Positions 8,629-17,037 of a stretch of DNA of 53,182 nt are shown piece after piece. The notes below the pieces were generated by a model. That model was not told the DNA's origin, ran no database searches, and saw only the letters and a list, made by a program, of their open reading frames with translations. This stretch comes from Candidatus Segetimicrobium genomatis (lineage in GTDB: Bacteria > Sysuimicrobiota > Sysuimicrobiia > Sysuimicrobiales > Kaftiobacteriaceae), in contig VBAP01000005.1 in NCBI GenBank assembly GCA_005882335.1, positions 1 to 53,182 of the forward strand, written 5' to 3'. How positions within the stretch are numbered: the first letter of the stretch is position 1; every line of letters begins with the position of its first letter. The translations under genes were made by a program, and so were the position numbers.

Positions 8629-9313
8629 AGCGCGCTTCCTGCTTGATCAGCGCGCTCTCGTACACCCAAGCCGCGAGCGCGCCGCCCAAGAGCGGACCGA
8701 CCCAGTACACGAGCTGATTCTGCCAGGCGCCTGAGAACAACGCGGGGCCAAAGGCGCGCGCGGGATTCATCGCTCCGCCGGTGAGCACGCCGCCGGCCAG
8801 GATATCCATCGCGATGACCAGACCGATCATCAACCCGGCGGTCCCTCGCGGGCCGCGGGCGTCGACTGCGACTCCGAACACTGTAAAGACCAGCAGGAAC
8901 GTGAGGACTGTTTCGACCACGATGCCCACACCGGGGGTCACGCCGCGCCCCAGCGCGGGGGTCCCCAGGTGCACGGCCTGCCGTGCCGCTTCGGGGAACG
9001 ACGCCACCAGCAGGAAGCCGCCCACCGAGGCACCGACGAGCTGGGCGACGACGTACCCGACCCCCACGCGCACTGTCATGCGCCGCGCGACAACGAATCC
9101 CGCGGTAACCGCGGGATTCAGATGGCCGCCGGAAACGTGGCCCGTGGCCGACACCATGGTGGCAATGGCCAGACCGTGCGCCAGCGCCACGCCCACGAGA
9201 CCCAACCGTCCTCCGCTCAGCTGGTCGGCGATGACGGACCCGGCTCCGATGAAAATGAGCGCGAAGGTACCCACCGCTTCCGCGAGAGCCGCCCTCCAGA
9301 GGGATGGTGTCAT
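8627..9313 (-). CDS. MIP family channel, aquaporin type
   Basis: 228 residues from ATG 9313, which has AAGGAG eight bases upstream; the GTG at 9322 is less well placed. Six hydrophobic segments with two NPA half-helices are visible: SGGHLNPAVTAGF and GGAMNPARAFGPAL. The residue after the second NPAR is Ala rather than the Asp typical of glycerol facilitators, favouring a water-selective AqpZ-like channel, although transport of other small solutes is possible. It is an inner-membrane protein. The long internal segments are rich in Val, Gly and Ala. It is not in an obvious operon with glycerol genes. Confidence 0.92.
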   Translation of the reverse strand: MTPSLWRAALAEAVGTFALIFIGAGSVIADQLSGGRLGLVGVALAHGLAIATMVSATGHVSGGHLNPAVTAGFVVARRMTVRVGVGYVVAQLVGASVGGFLLVASFPEAARQAVHLGTPALGRGVTPGVGIVVETVLTFLLVFTVFGVAVDARGPRGTAGLMIGLVIAMDILAGGVLTGGAMNPARAFGPALFSGAWQNQLVYWVGPLLGGALAAWVYESALIKQEAR

Positions 9314-9338
9314 CTCGATCACTCCTTAGACGAAATTA

Positions 9339-9428
9339 CGGGAACAAGGCGAACACGGAGAACACGGCGAGCAAATGCGTCGACCATCCCCGGTTCGCCC
9401 TGTTCGCATGTTCGCTGTGTTCGCCGCC
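9339..9428. repeat. Intergenic hairpin array, GNNGAACAC family (9-bp unit)
   Basis: The left arm 9339-9372 holds GGCGAACACGGAGAACACGG. The right arm 9391-9428 holds TTCGCATGTTCGCTGTGTTC. It fills the gap between the GTPase stop and the aquaporin start. A related array is at 40190-40300. Confidence 0.85.
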
Positions 9429-9429
9429 G

Positions 9430-10401
9430 TTAGGCGTGCAGCTCAAGCACGTCTCCATCCTCAAGCACGTGCTCGCGCCCGACCATCTGCCCCTGATACT
9501 CATCCTTGCCCCATAATCGCGCGTACTTCAGTCTGGCCACGAAGTCCTTGTGGATGGCTTCCGCCGCATCCAGCACGGTCGCCCCGCGCCTGAGGATGAA
9601 GGGCGTCGAATTGTCTGCCTTGCGTCCGGGTGGCTTGCTGTAGACCCGGATGACACCCAGCAGGCCGAAGAGCGCGCGCCGCAGATCCTCGACTCCTGTC
9701 CCATACGTCGCAGAGACCGGGAACACCGCCATACGGTCGCCGATGAACTCACGGAATCGCTGTAAGCGGGCCGCCGCGCCCGCAACGTCCAGCTTGTTGG
9801 CGACCACCAGCCCTGGCTTCTCGTTGGGCTCACGCGGCACGGCGGCGATGGCCAGCTTTGTCTGGCCGAGCCCCGCCTGGACCTGCTCGGTCTGGACGAG
9901 GAAGTCATCAGTGGAGAGATCTACAACCAGGGCGGCGGCATCCGCAGTCCGGATGATGGCAAACAGCCACCCTTCACTGACCTCGGCGGTGATGGGTGGG
10001 AGATCCACCAATTGGACCTGGACATTCTCGTACGTCATCATTCCCGGCAGCGGCACACGAGTCGTGAATGGGTAGTCGGCAATCTCAGGCTGAGCGTTCG
10101 TGAGGGCGCGCAGCAGCGTCGACTTTCCAACGTTCGGCGCGCCAACCAAAGCGATCTGCCCGGCGCCCTCCTTGTCTACGTGGAAGGAGGGTCGCCCCCG
10201 CGCCGCGCCCTTTCGCTGCTGCATCTGGTCCCGCAGCTTGGCGATGCGGCGTTTCAGGTCGGCCTGCATCTTTTCGGTGCCCTTATGCTTGGGAATCGTG
10301 GCCAGCATCTCTTCCAGCGCCTGTAGCTTGTCCTGGGGGGTCGTGGCCGTCTTGAATTTACGATCGGCCTCCAGATATTGGGGAGTCAGGTTGGCCGGCA
10401 T
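9430..10401 (-). CDS. DRG-like GTPase with C-terminal TGS domain
   Basis: 323 residues from ATG 10401. An N-terminal helical region (LEEMLATIPKHKGTEKMQAD) resembles archaeal/eukaryotic DRG proteins. The G domain follows: G1 GAPNVGKST, G2 in DYPFTT, G3 VDLPP, G4 NKLD, G5 SATYG. A TGS domain closes the protein (STPFILRRGATVLDAAEAIH, ending GDVLELHA). DRG/Obg GTPases associate with ribosomes or tRNA-related factors; the specific role in bacteria carrying this archaeal-like form is not established. G3 reads DLPP rather than the DxxG consensus, which is worth noting for activity. The start lies at the edge of a GGGAACNC array. Confidence 0.88.
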   Translation of the reverse strand: MPANLTPQYLEADRKFKTATTPQDKLQALEEMLATIPKHKGTEKMQADLKRRIAKLRDQMQQRKGAARGRPSFHVDKEGAGQIALVGAPNVGKSTLLRALTNAQPEIADYPFTTRVPLPGMMTYENVQVQLVDLPPITAEVSEGWLFAIIRTADAAALVVDLSTDDFLVQTEQVQAGLGQTKLAIAAVPREPNEKPGLVVANKLDVAGAAARLQRFREFIGDRMAVFPVSATYGTGVEDLRRALFGLLGVIRVYSKPPGRKADNSTPFILRRGATVLDAAEAIHKDFVARLKYARLWGKDEYQGQMVGREHVLEDGDVLELHA

Positions 10402-10407
10402 GCTGAA

Positions 10408-10500
10408 TCCCGGGAACACGGGATCGCGGGAACCCGGGGACGCGAAACTACCCGCTGCTCCGTATCGGTCGTTCCCGCGTTCCCCCGTTCCCGCCTTCCC
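10408..10500. repeat. Intergenic hairpin array, GGGAACNC family
   Basis: The left arm 10408-10446 reads CGGGAACACGGGATCGCGGG onward. The right arm 10470-10500 reads GTTCCCGCGTTCCCCCGTTC onward. It lies between the enolase-superfamily gene stop and the GTPase start on the same strand. Confidence 0.85.
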
Positions 10501-10504
10501 ATCT

Positions 10505-11629
10505 TTATGTTATCTCAAACTTCTTCAGCACTCGTTCGTCCAGCTCCAGTCCGAGTCCCGGTCCGTGCGGCACGTCGATGAACCCTTCCTTGGGTTCGGG
10601 AAACGGTTCCGTGAACAGATCCCGCAGCGGGTTGGGCGCAAAGAAGTACTCGTACGTCATGAGATTCGGGACACTGGCGGCCACGTGCAGCGAGGCCAGG
10701 TGTGAGACCCCGGCGGAGAACCCGGTGTGGGGCGCATACCGGAGGTTGTGGGCATGGACCAGCGCGCCCACGCGGCGTGCACCGGTGAAACCGCCCACCC
10801 GCGCCACGTCCGGCTGCACGACATCGATGGCTCCTCGCCGGATCAGCTCCCGGAATCCGAACACGCCGAACTCGCTCTCCCCGGCAGCCACGGGGATGCT
10901 CTGCCCCGCGCGAACGCGCTGGTAGCCATCCAGATCGTCCGGCGGCACGGGCTCTTCGATCCATGTGATATCCAGCGGTTCGAGCTGCCGGCACACCGCG
11001 ATGGCTGTTGCGGCGTCGTAGGCGCTGTTGACATCCAGCATGATGTCCACCCGGGGTCCCACCGCCTCGCGAATCGCCTTCACCGATGCCACGTCCATCC
11101 GCCGGCCGCCAAGCTGCGGGCTGCGACCGATCTTCACTTTGATGGCGGTGTGGCCCCGGCGCGCTTGATCTGCGGCCTGGGTCGCCATCTCTTTGACCTC
11201 GGCGAAGTAGACGGACGATGCGTAGCAGGGAACGCGTGGCCTGCCCGCACCGCCCAGAACTTTGTACACCGGCAGCCCGGCCGCCTTGCCCAAGATGTCC
11301 CACAGCGCGGTATCGACGCCGCTCAGGGCTTCAAACACGAATCCCCGATAGTGCCCCCAACCGCGAAGTTGCTGGAACATCTCATCCCATAGACCCTCGA
11401 CATCGTGGGGATCGCGACCAATGAGCACCGGCCCCAGCATGTGGTCGACGATAGCCCGGGTCGCTTGGGGCGCCCGGCGCACGATGCACTCACCGATCCC
11501 GACCAGGCCGTCATCGGTTGCGACCTCGACCAGCGTCGCGGAGAACGTCGGGAATGCCCCAATGCCGAACTGAATCGGGGTGTCCAGCGTTGCAGCCAGC
11601 ATACGGCACTTGACGGACTTAATCTTCAT
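10505..11629 (-). CDS. Mandelate racemase / muconate lactonizing enzyme family protein
   Basis: 374 residues with both enolase-superfamily domains: an N-terminal capping domain (residues 1-120, ending in the 20s loop IQFGIGAF) and a TIM barrel. Catalytic residues visible: KVKIG (the KxK pair of the MLE/MR groups), DVNSAY, EEPVPPDD and GESEF as the three metal-binding acids, and a late APHTGFSAG, with His in the position used by the mandelate racemase and sugar-acid dehydratase groups. The substrate is probably a hydroxy or sugar acid, but this is not resolvable from sequence. No sugar-acid pathway genes flank it. Confidence 0.88.
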   Translation of the reverse strand: MKIKSVKCRMLAATLDTPIQFGIGAFPTFSATLVEVATDDGLVGIGECIVRRAPQATRAIVDHMLGPVLIGRDPHDVEGLWDEMFQQLRGWGHYRGFVFEALSGVDTALWDILGKAAGLPVYKVLGGAGRPRVPCYASSVYFAEVKEMATQAADQARRGHTAIKVKIGRSPQLGGRRMDVASVKAIREAVGPRVDIMLDVNSAYDAATAIAVCRQLEPLDITWIEEPVPPDDLDGYQRVRAGQSIPVAAGESEFGVFGFRELIRRGAIDVVQPDVARVGGFTGARRVGALVHAHNLRYAPHTGFSAGVSHLASLHVAASVPNLMTYEYFFAPNPLRDLFTEPFPEPKEGFIDVPHGPGLGLELDERVLKKFEIT

Positions 11630-11678
11630 ATTCGTCGTCCTCGCGTTTGTATATCGTCATAGCCTGTACTCAGAGTAT

Positions 11679-11758
11679 GCAGTAGCCAGTAACCAGTAAC
11701 CAGTCAAGGCGAGCTGTTCTAGTGTACTGGCTACTGGATACTGGCTAGTGGTTACTGT
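11679..11758. repeat. Intergenic hairpin array, CCAGTAR family (7-bp unit)
   Basis: The left arm 11679-11705 reads AGTAGCCAGTAACCAGTAAC. The right arm 11725-11757 reads ACTGGCTACTGGATACTGGC onward. It lies between the cofE stop and the enolase-superfamily gene start. Same family as 23446-23562 and 39290-39368. Confidence 0.88.
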
Positions 11759-12516
11759 TATCTGAAAAGGTCCCTCTCCGCCGGCCTGAGCAGTCGCCCC
11801 GCCCCGCCACGACCCGGTTCGATCCGCACACCGCGGATCAACGCCAGTGGTGTCCCTTCGGCGGCCTGGCCCTGCAACAGGCTTGCGGCAGATGCCAGCT
11901 CGTCCGCCACGCTTTCTACCGATGTCTGGAGCACGTACCCGTAGAGATCCTGTTCGCCGATGTAACTGTACAGAGGCTCCATCCCAGCAAGGCCGATGGC
12001 GACCCCAACGGCGCCTTCGCGGAATGGCCGGCCGTGCGTGTCATTGATGATGACCCCGACCCGCGCGCCGAGTGCTTCCGCAATCGCCTGCCGAATCGCC
12101 TCGGCGGAGGCATCCGGATTCTTGGGGAGCATCGCCACCCATTGCGGACCGAGGCCGACGTTGCTGTGGTCGACCCCGGCGTTCGCGCAGATGAATCCCA
12201 GCCGGTGTTCGGCAATGATCAACCCCGGCCGCACGCGCAGCACAGCACGGGACTCATTCAAGATAACCTGGCACAGTCGCGGGTCTTTTTTCGCCTCTTC
12301 CGCCAGTTGCAACGCCCGCGGTCCCGGAGTGATCTCGTCCAGATTGACGACGCTGCCTTCGGCCTTGGAAACGATCTTCTGCGCGACGACCAGGACATCC
12401 AAGTCTTCCGGGGCCACGTCATTAAAACGAAAAATTTCCAGGATCAGACGGGGCAGATCATCTCCGGGCCGGACATCGGGAAAGCCCACTGGAACCCAGA
12501 CCGTTAGAGTACGCAT
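11758..12516 (-). CDS. cofE: Coenzyme F420-0:L-glutamate ligase
   Basis: 252 residues, matching the length of stand-alone CofE. Family signatures: VPVGFPDVRPGDDLPRLI at the N-terminus, DVLVVAQKIVSKAEG, VILNESRAVLRVRPGLIIAE, then FICANAGVDHSN and VIINDTHGRPFREGAVGVAIG, which hold the metal- and GTP-binding acids. CofE adds the gamma-linked glutamates to F420-0 using GTP in the cytosol. It lies immediately downstream of a gene for F420H2:NADP oxidoreductase, so the two suggest an active F420 system. No other cof genes are in the window. Confidence 0.95.
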   Translation of the reverse strand: MRTLTVWVPVGFPDVRPGDDLPRLILEIFRFNDVAPEDLDVLVVAQKIVSKAEGSVVNLDEITPGPRALQLAEEAKKDPRLCQVILNESRAVLRVRPGLIIAEHRLGFICANAGVDHSNVGLGPQWVAMLPKNPDASAEAIRQAIAEALGARVGVIINDTHGRPFREGAVGVAIGLAGMEPLYSYIGEQDLYGYVLQTSVESVADELASAASLLQGQAAEGTPLALIRGVRIEPGRGGAGRLLRPAERDLFR

Positions 12517-12529
12517 GCAGAATTACGAG

Positions 12530-12654
12530 AGCCGGGATCCGGGAGCCGGGATCCGAAGATTCACAATGAGTAAGAAATGCATTACCCGCCTCCTTCGTCG
12601 CGACTGTCGGCGCACGTCTTCGTCATTCATCTGATCCCGGATCCCTGATCCCGC
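12530..12654. repeat. Intergenic hairpin array, CGGGATC family (7-bp unit)
   Basis: The left arm 12530-12556 has GCCGGGATCCGGGAGCCGGG. The right arm 12632-12654 has GATCCCGGATCCCTGATCCC. The loop is unusually long, about 75 bases. It lies between the F420 reductase stop and the cofE start. Confidence 0.8.
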
Positions 12655-12663
12655 AGTTCTGCT

Positions 12664-13353
12664 TCAGTCGAGTCCCACGATCTCAATCCCCAGGTCCCGT
12701 TTCTTGTAACGCCGGTTGAGGCTCAGCAGGAGGAGGGCCAGCTGCTCCAGGATGCGGGCTTGGACCAGCGGACCCACATCGACCGGTCGCATCCGGATCG
12801 CGCGTACCAGCCGGGCGACGACCTGCTTCGCGTCCTCGTCATCGCCGCACAACAGGACGTCGCCGTGTGGCGGTCTGGCAAGGTCGGCCAGCATCGATGC
12901 GCTCACGGTGTGAAAACCAGCGACGACACGGGCCCCGGGTAGCATCCGGCGCGCATTTTCTGCCGCAGAATCGGCCTCCGGTCGCACCGCTGCGCCCGTT
13001 CGACTTCGCTCAGGGCGCCCTGAGTATGATCGAAGGGCGGGATCCGCAAAGGGTACCGTCGTATCTACGACGACCTTCCCGGCCGTCGCATCCGCAATCC
13101 CAGACAAAATCTGCGCGTGGGCATCGTACGGAACGGTGACGATGATCACCTCAGCTGAACCTGCGGCCTCGACGTTGGACCGTCCCACCTGGGCAGGCAA
13201 CCCGATTGACTGTGCGACCGTCTCGGCCCGCGCCGGATCGCGTGATCCGATCACGACCTCTACGGCGGCTGCCTGGAGGCGTCTGGCCAGACCGAGTCCC
13301 AGCCGGCCGGTCCCTCCGATGATCGCGACTCGGGCGGCAAACCCGTCGCCCAT
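12664..13353 (-). CDS. npdG: F420H2:NADP oxidoreductase (NADPH-dependent F420 reductase)
   Basis: 229 residues. The NADP-binding fold starts at once (VAIIGGTGRLGLGLARRL, 9-26), with IGSRDP after the second strand favouring NADPH over NADH. VIIVTVPYDAH and GKVVVDTTVPF are typical of the family. The enzyme moves hydride between F420H2 and NADP. Residues about 104-127 (ADPALRSYSGRPERSRTGAA and following) do not fit the family and are encoded by an in-frame palindrome at 12993-13041. The frame stays open through it, so a surface loop is likely and activity may be kept. The ATG at 13353 overlaps the stop region of the M16 peptidase gene upstream. Confidence 0.9.
   Translation of the reverse strand: MGDGFAARVAIIGGTGRLGLGLARRLQAAAVEVVIGSRDPARAETVAQSIGLPAQVGRSNVEAAGSAEVIIVTVPYDAHAQILSGIADATAGKVVVDTTVPFADPALRSYSGRPERSRTGAAVRPEADSAAENARRMLPGARVVAGFHTVSASMLADLARPPHGDVLLCGDDEDAKQVVARLVRAIRMRPVDVGPLVQARILEQLALLLLSLNRRYKKRDLGIEIVGLD
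12993..13041. repeat. TTCGACTTCGCTCAGG-type palindrome inside npdG
   Basis: CGCCCGTTCGACTTCGCTCA (from 12993) continues into GGGCG. It is mirrored by CGCCCTGAGTATGATCGAAG, then GGCGGG, up to 13041. The two arms form an imperfect inverted repeat of about 24 bp. It is translated in frame within the F420 reductase gene. Its unit is unrelated to the 7-9 bp arrays elsewhere. Confidence 0.85.
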
Positions 13354-16085
13354 CAGGCGCGGTGCGGCCCCGCGATGGCCAGGCAGTACGAGTCTTTTGG
13401 AAACTTCCGCGCCGCCTGCATGATCGCATCGCGGGCAATGCCGCGGATCAGTCCCGGATAGCGTACGAGGTAGTCGAGCCCAAGCTCAAACAACTCGATG
13501 TCGGCCAGCATCTGCGCAATGCCGGGGTTGGTCTCCAGCCGCACCGCCTGTGAACCGATGAGGAAGTCGCGGGCGTCGGCCAGCTCCGCGTCTTCGGGCC
13601 CGTCGTCCTGGAACCGGCGGATCTCGGCGAGGATGCCCTCGATGGCGGCGTGCTCGTTGGCCGGATTCACGCCGGCGCGCACCACCCACGGCCCGGCCAG
13701 CAGACCGGCGCGCAGATCACTGAAGGCGTAGTACGCCATGCCCTGGCGCTCGCGAACGCGGTCCCCCAGCCGTCCCATCATCCCCAGCTGGCCGAGGATA
13801 AGGTTGGCCATCATGGTTTCATAGTACGATGGATCGGTTCGCGCCATGCCGGGCGCGCCCAGCACGATGTCAGACTGGGTCTTGCCCTCCATGCGGTGTT
13901 CCCCGCGCAACGCACCCGCCGGCCTCGGCACAGGCGGGACAGGAGGCAACGCCCATCCGTCGCGCCTCGACCAGGGCGAAAACAACTCTTCGATTGTCGC
14001 CAGCGCATCGCCACGGCGCGTATCGCCCACCACGGCAAAGAGCGCAGCCTCGGGCCGGTAGCGATCGCGGTGAAACGCTTCCAGATCGGCACGGGCCAGG
14101 GATGCAATGACGGCCTCCTCACCGTCAGGCATCTGCCGGTGCGGGTGCGATTCAGGGAAGAGCAGCCTGCGGAACGTGCGTTCCGCCATCAGGCGGGTGT
14201 CTTGCATGCCGATGCGGATCGAGGTGAGCAGCTCGCCTCTGGCCTTCTCGATCTCTTCTGGAGGAAACGTCGGACGGATCAGCACCTCGCTGAGCAGGCG
14301 GAATGCCTCTGCGGCGTCTTCGGCCAGCGCGCGCAGGCTGACGCCCACCACCTCCGTGTCGGCCCGAATCACGAGAGAGGCGCCGAGCCCATCCAGACGC
14401 TCTGCCAGCTCGTGCGAGGCGTAACGACCGGTTCCCCTCTGCAACATCGCGGCGACATAACGCGCCAGACCGCTGCGCTCCCCATCGTACATCGCGCCAG
14501 CCTTGATATACCCATGCACGGCGATCATGCCGGTCCCCCGTGTCTCCTTGACGAGCGCGACGAGGCCGTTGCGCATTTCGGTTCGAGCGACGGTCTGTGC
14601 CGTAATCGGCGGAGCCTGGACCTGCGCGCGGGAAGGCCCCGTACCAACCGGTGGAGACCCTTCGCGTGCTGCGCCAGTTGAGCTCGCCGGTGGGTACGGG
14701 GCAGGCTGGGACACAAAGAAGACCTCGGGGCGCAGGGCGGCCTGGGCGGTTGCGGTAGTGGCACCCATCTCCGGCAGATACCAGCCCACGGTGCGGTTCT
14801 TCTCGGTGAAGTACGCGTCCGCCACACGCAAAACGTCGTCGGAGGAGACCAGGTCAATCCGCGTCAGTAGCGATGCAAACGCCTCAGGCCCATCCACAAT
14901 GGTGAAGGCCCCCAGCCCCATCGCGGTGCGAAACACGCCGTCGCGGCTGAAGACGAACTGAGCCTTCGCCTGTTTCTTCACCTTCTCCAGTTCGAGAGTC
15001 CCCGCAGCCTCGTGTGCCAGACGCGCCACTTCGTCCAAGGTGCGGCGTTCCAAGGCAGCCGTATCGACACCCGCCCGGGCCGTGGCCATTACGCGGAACA
15101 CGGTCGGGTCGGTGCTGGGGGTCAGCACAGAACTGGCGTCGCTGGCCAGCCCGCCATCCACCAGGGCACGGTACAAGCGTGAACTGCGCCCTCCCCCACC
15201 CTGGTCAAACGGCACGAAACTCTTGAACCCGGAGAGCAGGCCGTCGGCGACCAGCAGCGCCGCCAGATCCGGGTGCGACGCGGCCGGCACGTGAAAGGCG
15301 ATGTGCAGATATGCGGTCGCCCCGCCGGACCGGCGCAGCACGACCCGGCGTTCTCCCTCCTGCTGCGGCTCCCGCACCCGGACCTTCGGGGGGGTGGGGC
15401 CCGCCGGAACGTCGGCGAATGCCTGCCTGATCGGTTCCACCATCGAATTCGCGTCAAACGGCCCGACCGCAATCGCCACGGCGTTGTTGGGATGGTAGTA
15501 CGTCCGGTAATACTGGTACAGATCGTCCCGGGCCATCGTCCGCAGGTCGTCCTTCCACCCGATGACCGGAATCCGGTACGGATGCACCTTATGCGCGGCG
15601 GAGTCCACTTCTTCGCGCAACAGATAGGAAGGATAGTTCTCGCTCCCCTCTCGCTCGGAGATGATGACCGTGCGCTCGCTTTCCACCTCGGAGCGCTCCA
15701 TGATCGTGTTGGCCATGCGATCCGCCTCCAGGCGAATCGCGACGCCCAGGTGCTCGGCCGGCAACACTTCATGATATGCGGTGTAGTCCTTCCACGTGAA
15801 CGCGTTCCAGCGGCCGCCCAACCGGTCGATGTGCCGGGTCAGCATCCCCTTTGGATGGGTCGGGGTGCCCTTGAAAAGCATGTGCTCCACCCAGTGCGAG
15901 ATTCCGGTCAGACCAGGAATCTCGTTACGGCTGCCCACCCGGTACCACACCCAGAATGTGGCGACGGGGACGGTGTGCTGCTCCTGGAGCAGGACAACGA
16001 GACCGTTGTCCAGCGTCTCTATGCGCATTGTCGACATCGGTGCTTCCTGTGCTTCTCCTTCCGCCGTAATTTCCCCACCAACCAT
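13353..16085 (-). CDS. M16 family metallopeptidase, fused active and inactive halves
   Basis: 910 residues, about twice a single M16 unit. The first half carries the inverted zinc motif HxxEH as HWVEH (64-68), with the downstream Glu in SERTVIISEREG. The second half (from about residue 520, MRNGLVALVKETRGTG) repeats the fold. Where the motif should be it reads GLARYVAAMLQRGT, so it lacks the zinc ligands and is presumably the non-catalytic partner. The two halves likely form one clamshell protease for peptides or small proteins. A Pro/Ala-rich linker joins them. Start: ATG 16085 has GGAGG six bases upstream; ATG 16037 with AGGAAG is an alternative. No signal peptide is evident. Confidence 0.93.
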   Translation of the reverse strand: MVGGEITAEGEAQEAPMSTMRIETLDNGLVVLLQEQHTVPVATFWVWYRVGSRNEIPGLTGISHWVEHMLFKGTPTHPKGMLTRHIDRLGGRWNAFTWKDYTAYHEVLPAEHLGVAIRLEADRMANTIMERSEVESERTVIISEREGSENYPSYLLREEVDSAAHKVHPYRIPVIGWKDDLRTMARDDLYQYYRTYYHPNNAVAIAVGPFDANSMVEPIRQAFADVPAGPTPPKVRVREPQQEGERRVVLRRSGGATAYLHIAFHVPAASHPDLAALLVADGLLSGFKSFVPFDQGGGGRSSRLYRALVDGGLASDASSVLTPSTDPTVFRVMATARAGVDTAALERRTLDEVARLAHEAAGTLELEKVKKQAKAQFVFSRDGVFRTAMGLGAFTIVDGPEAFASLLTRIDLVSSDDVLRVADAYFTEKNRTVGWYLPEMGATTATAQAALRPEVFFVSQPAPYPPASSTGAAREGSPPVGTGPSRAQVQAPPITAQTVARTEMRNGLVALVKETRGTGMIAVHGYIKAGAMYDGERSGLARYVAAMLQRGTGRYASHELAERLDGLGASLVIRADTEVVGVSLRALAEDAAEAFRLLSEVLIRPTFPPEEIEKARGELLTSIRIGMQDTRLMAERTFRRLLFPESHPHRQMPDGEEAVIASLARADLEAFHRDRYRPEAALFAVVGDTRRGDALATIEELFSPWSRRDGWALPPVPPVPRPAGALRGEHRMEGKTQSDIVLGAPGMARTDPSYYETMMANLILGQLGMMGRLGDRVRERQGMAYYAFSDLRAGLLAGPWVVRAGVNPANEHAAIEGILAEIRRFQDDGPEDAELADARDFLIGSQAVRLETNPGIAQMLADIELFELGLDYLVRYPGLIRGIARDAIMQAARKFPKDSYCLAIAGPHRA

Positions 16086-16167
16086 TCATAACCTCCGCCA
16101 TTGACGCCGAATTCCTGTGCGGGCAGGGTTCCGAGGTCGAACACAAAGAACGGATACGCATACGTCA

Positions 16168-17037
16168 ATGGGTCCGTCCTGGCGCGAGGTCGCCCGGTAC
16201 CGCACCGCCGTGCTCACCCGGCACCGGGTGCGTACGAAACGGGCGGCGCTGGCCTTCGTCAACCACCTGGGTTTCTGCTACGCCTTCACCAGCGGACCCG
16301 GCGGCCTGCCGGGGCTCTTTGACGTCTTGGCCACCCGCAGCGTCAACCGCAGGTGGGAGTGGGCCTGGCAGTGGAAAGACGAACTCGCCACCGAAAAGAA
16401 GCTGCTTTACGGGAAAGTAATCCGGCGCAAGCCCACGTATGTCTCACTGCGTTTCGTCCCGCACTTTTTCACCCTGACGGGCAATGCCGGCGAAGCCGAC
16501 GATTACCTGCAGGCCTACCGGGAAGGGCGCCTCAGCCTGCTGGCCAGGGAGATCTACGAGCATGTGCGCGGGCATGGACCCTGCTCCACCTGGATGCTGC
16601 GGAAGCAATTCGTATCCCGCAGTGAGCGGGGCGCAGCGCTGCATCATTCGGCGCAGGGCGCCGCCTTCCACCGGGCCCTGTCCGACCTGCAGGGGCGGTT
16701 TCTGATCAGCAAGGTAGGGGAGAGTGAGCGTGGGAGTTACAGTTTCATCTGGGATACGTTCGACCGGTGGCTGCCCCAGGTGGTCCGCGCGGCTGGAACC
16801 ATCACGACCGCGCGGGCCGCGACCGAGGTCCTGGAGCGATACCTGCGGACGACCGGCGCGGCGCCGGCGACGGAGATGACGCGCCTCTTTGACTTGTCCC
16901 CCCGGCTGCTCGCCGATGCGGAACAGGCGCTCGGAGGCGTGGCGCACCGCCTGGCGATTAATGGCGACGAGGCGTTCGTACACACGGCCCTGCTGAGCTG
17001 GTTGCGGCAACGGAGAGCCGGCGCCACACGACGATGA
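16168..17037 (+). CDS. AlkZ-related (winged-helix, YcaQ-like) protein
   Basis: 289 residues from ATG 16168. The start EVARYRTAVLTRHRVRTKRA followed by FVNHLGFCYAFTSGPGGLPGL resembles AlkZ-related proteins, a branch of the HTH_42/YcaQ winged-helix superfamily. Characterised members of that superfamily are DNA glycosylases for bulky or crosslinked alkyl adducts. The family QxQ-type catalytic motif is not obvious here, so glycosylase activity is inference. The stop overlaps the start of the DNA polymerase IV gene by four bases (ATGA). This translational coupling supports a DNA-damage role. It is divergent from the M16 gene. Confidence 0.7.
   Translation: MGPSWREVARYRTAVLTRHRVRTKRAALAFVNHLGFCYAFTSGPGGLPGLFDVLATRSVNRRWEWAWQWKDELATEKKLLYGKVIRRKPTYVSLRFVPHFFTLTGNAGEADDYLQAYREGRLSLLAREIYEHVRGHGPCSTWMLRKQFVSRSERGAALHHSAQGAAFHRALSDLQGRFLISKVGESERGSYSFIWDTFDRWLPQVVRAAGTITTARAATEVLERYLRTTGAAPATEMTRLFDLSPRLLADAEQALGGVAHRLAINGDEAFVHTALLSWLRQRRAGATRR

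Noticed and set aside
13650..14681. Long plus-strand open frame opposite the M16 peptidase gene
   Set aside because: It is antisense to a clearly conserved protease and its translation has no motif; high GC content makes such shadow frames common.
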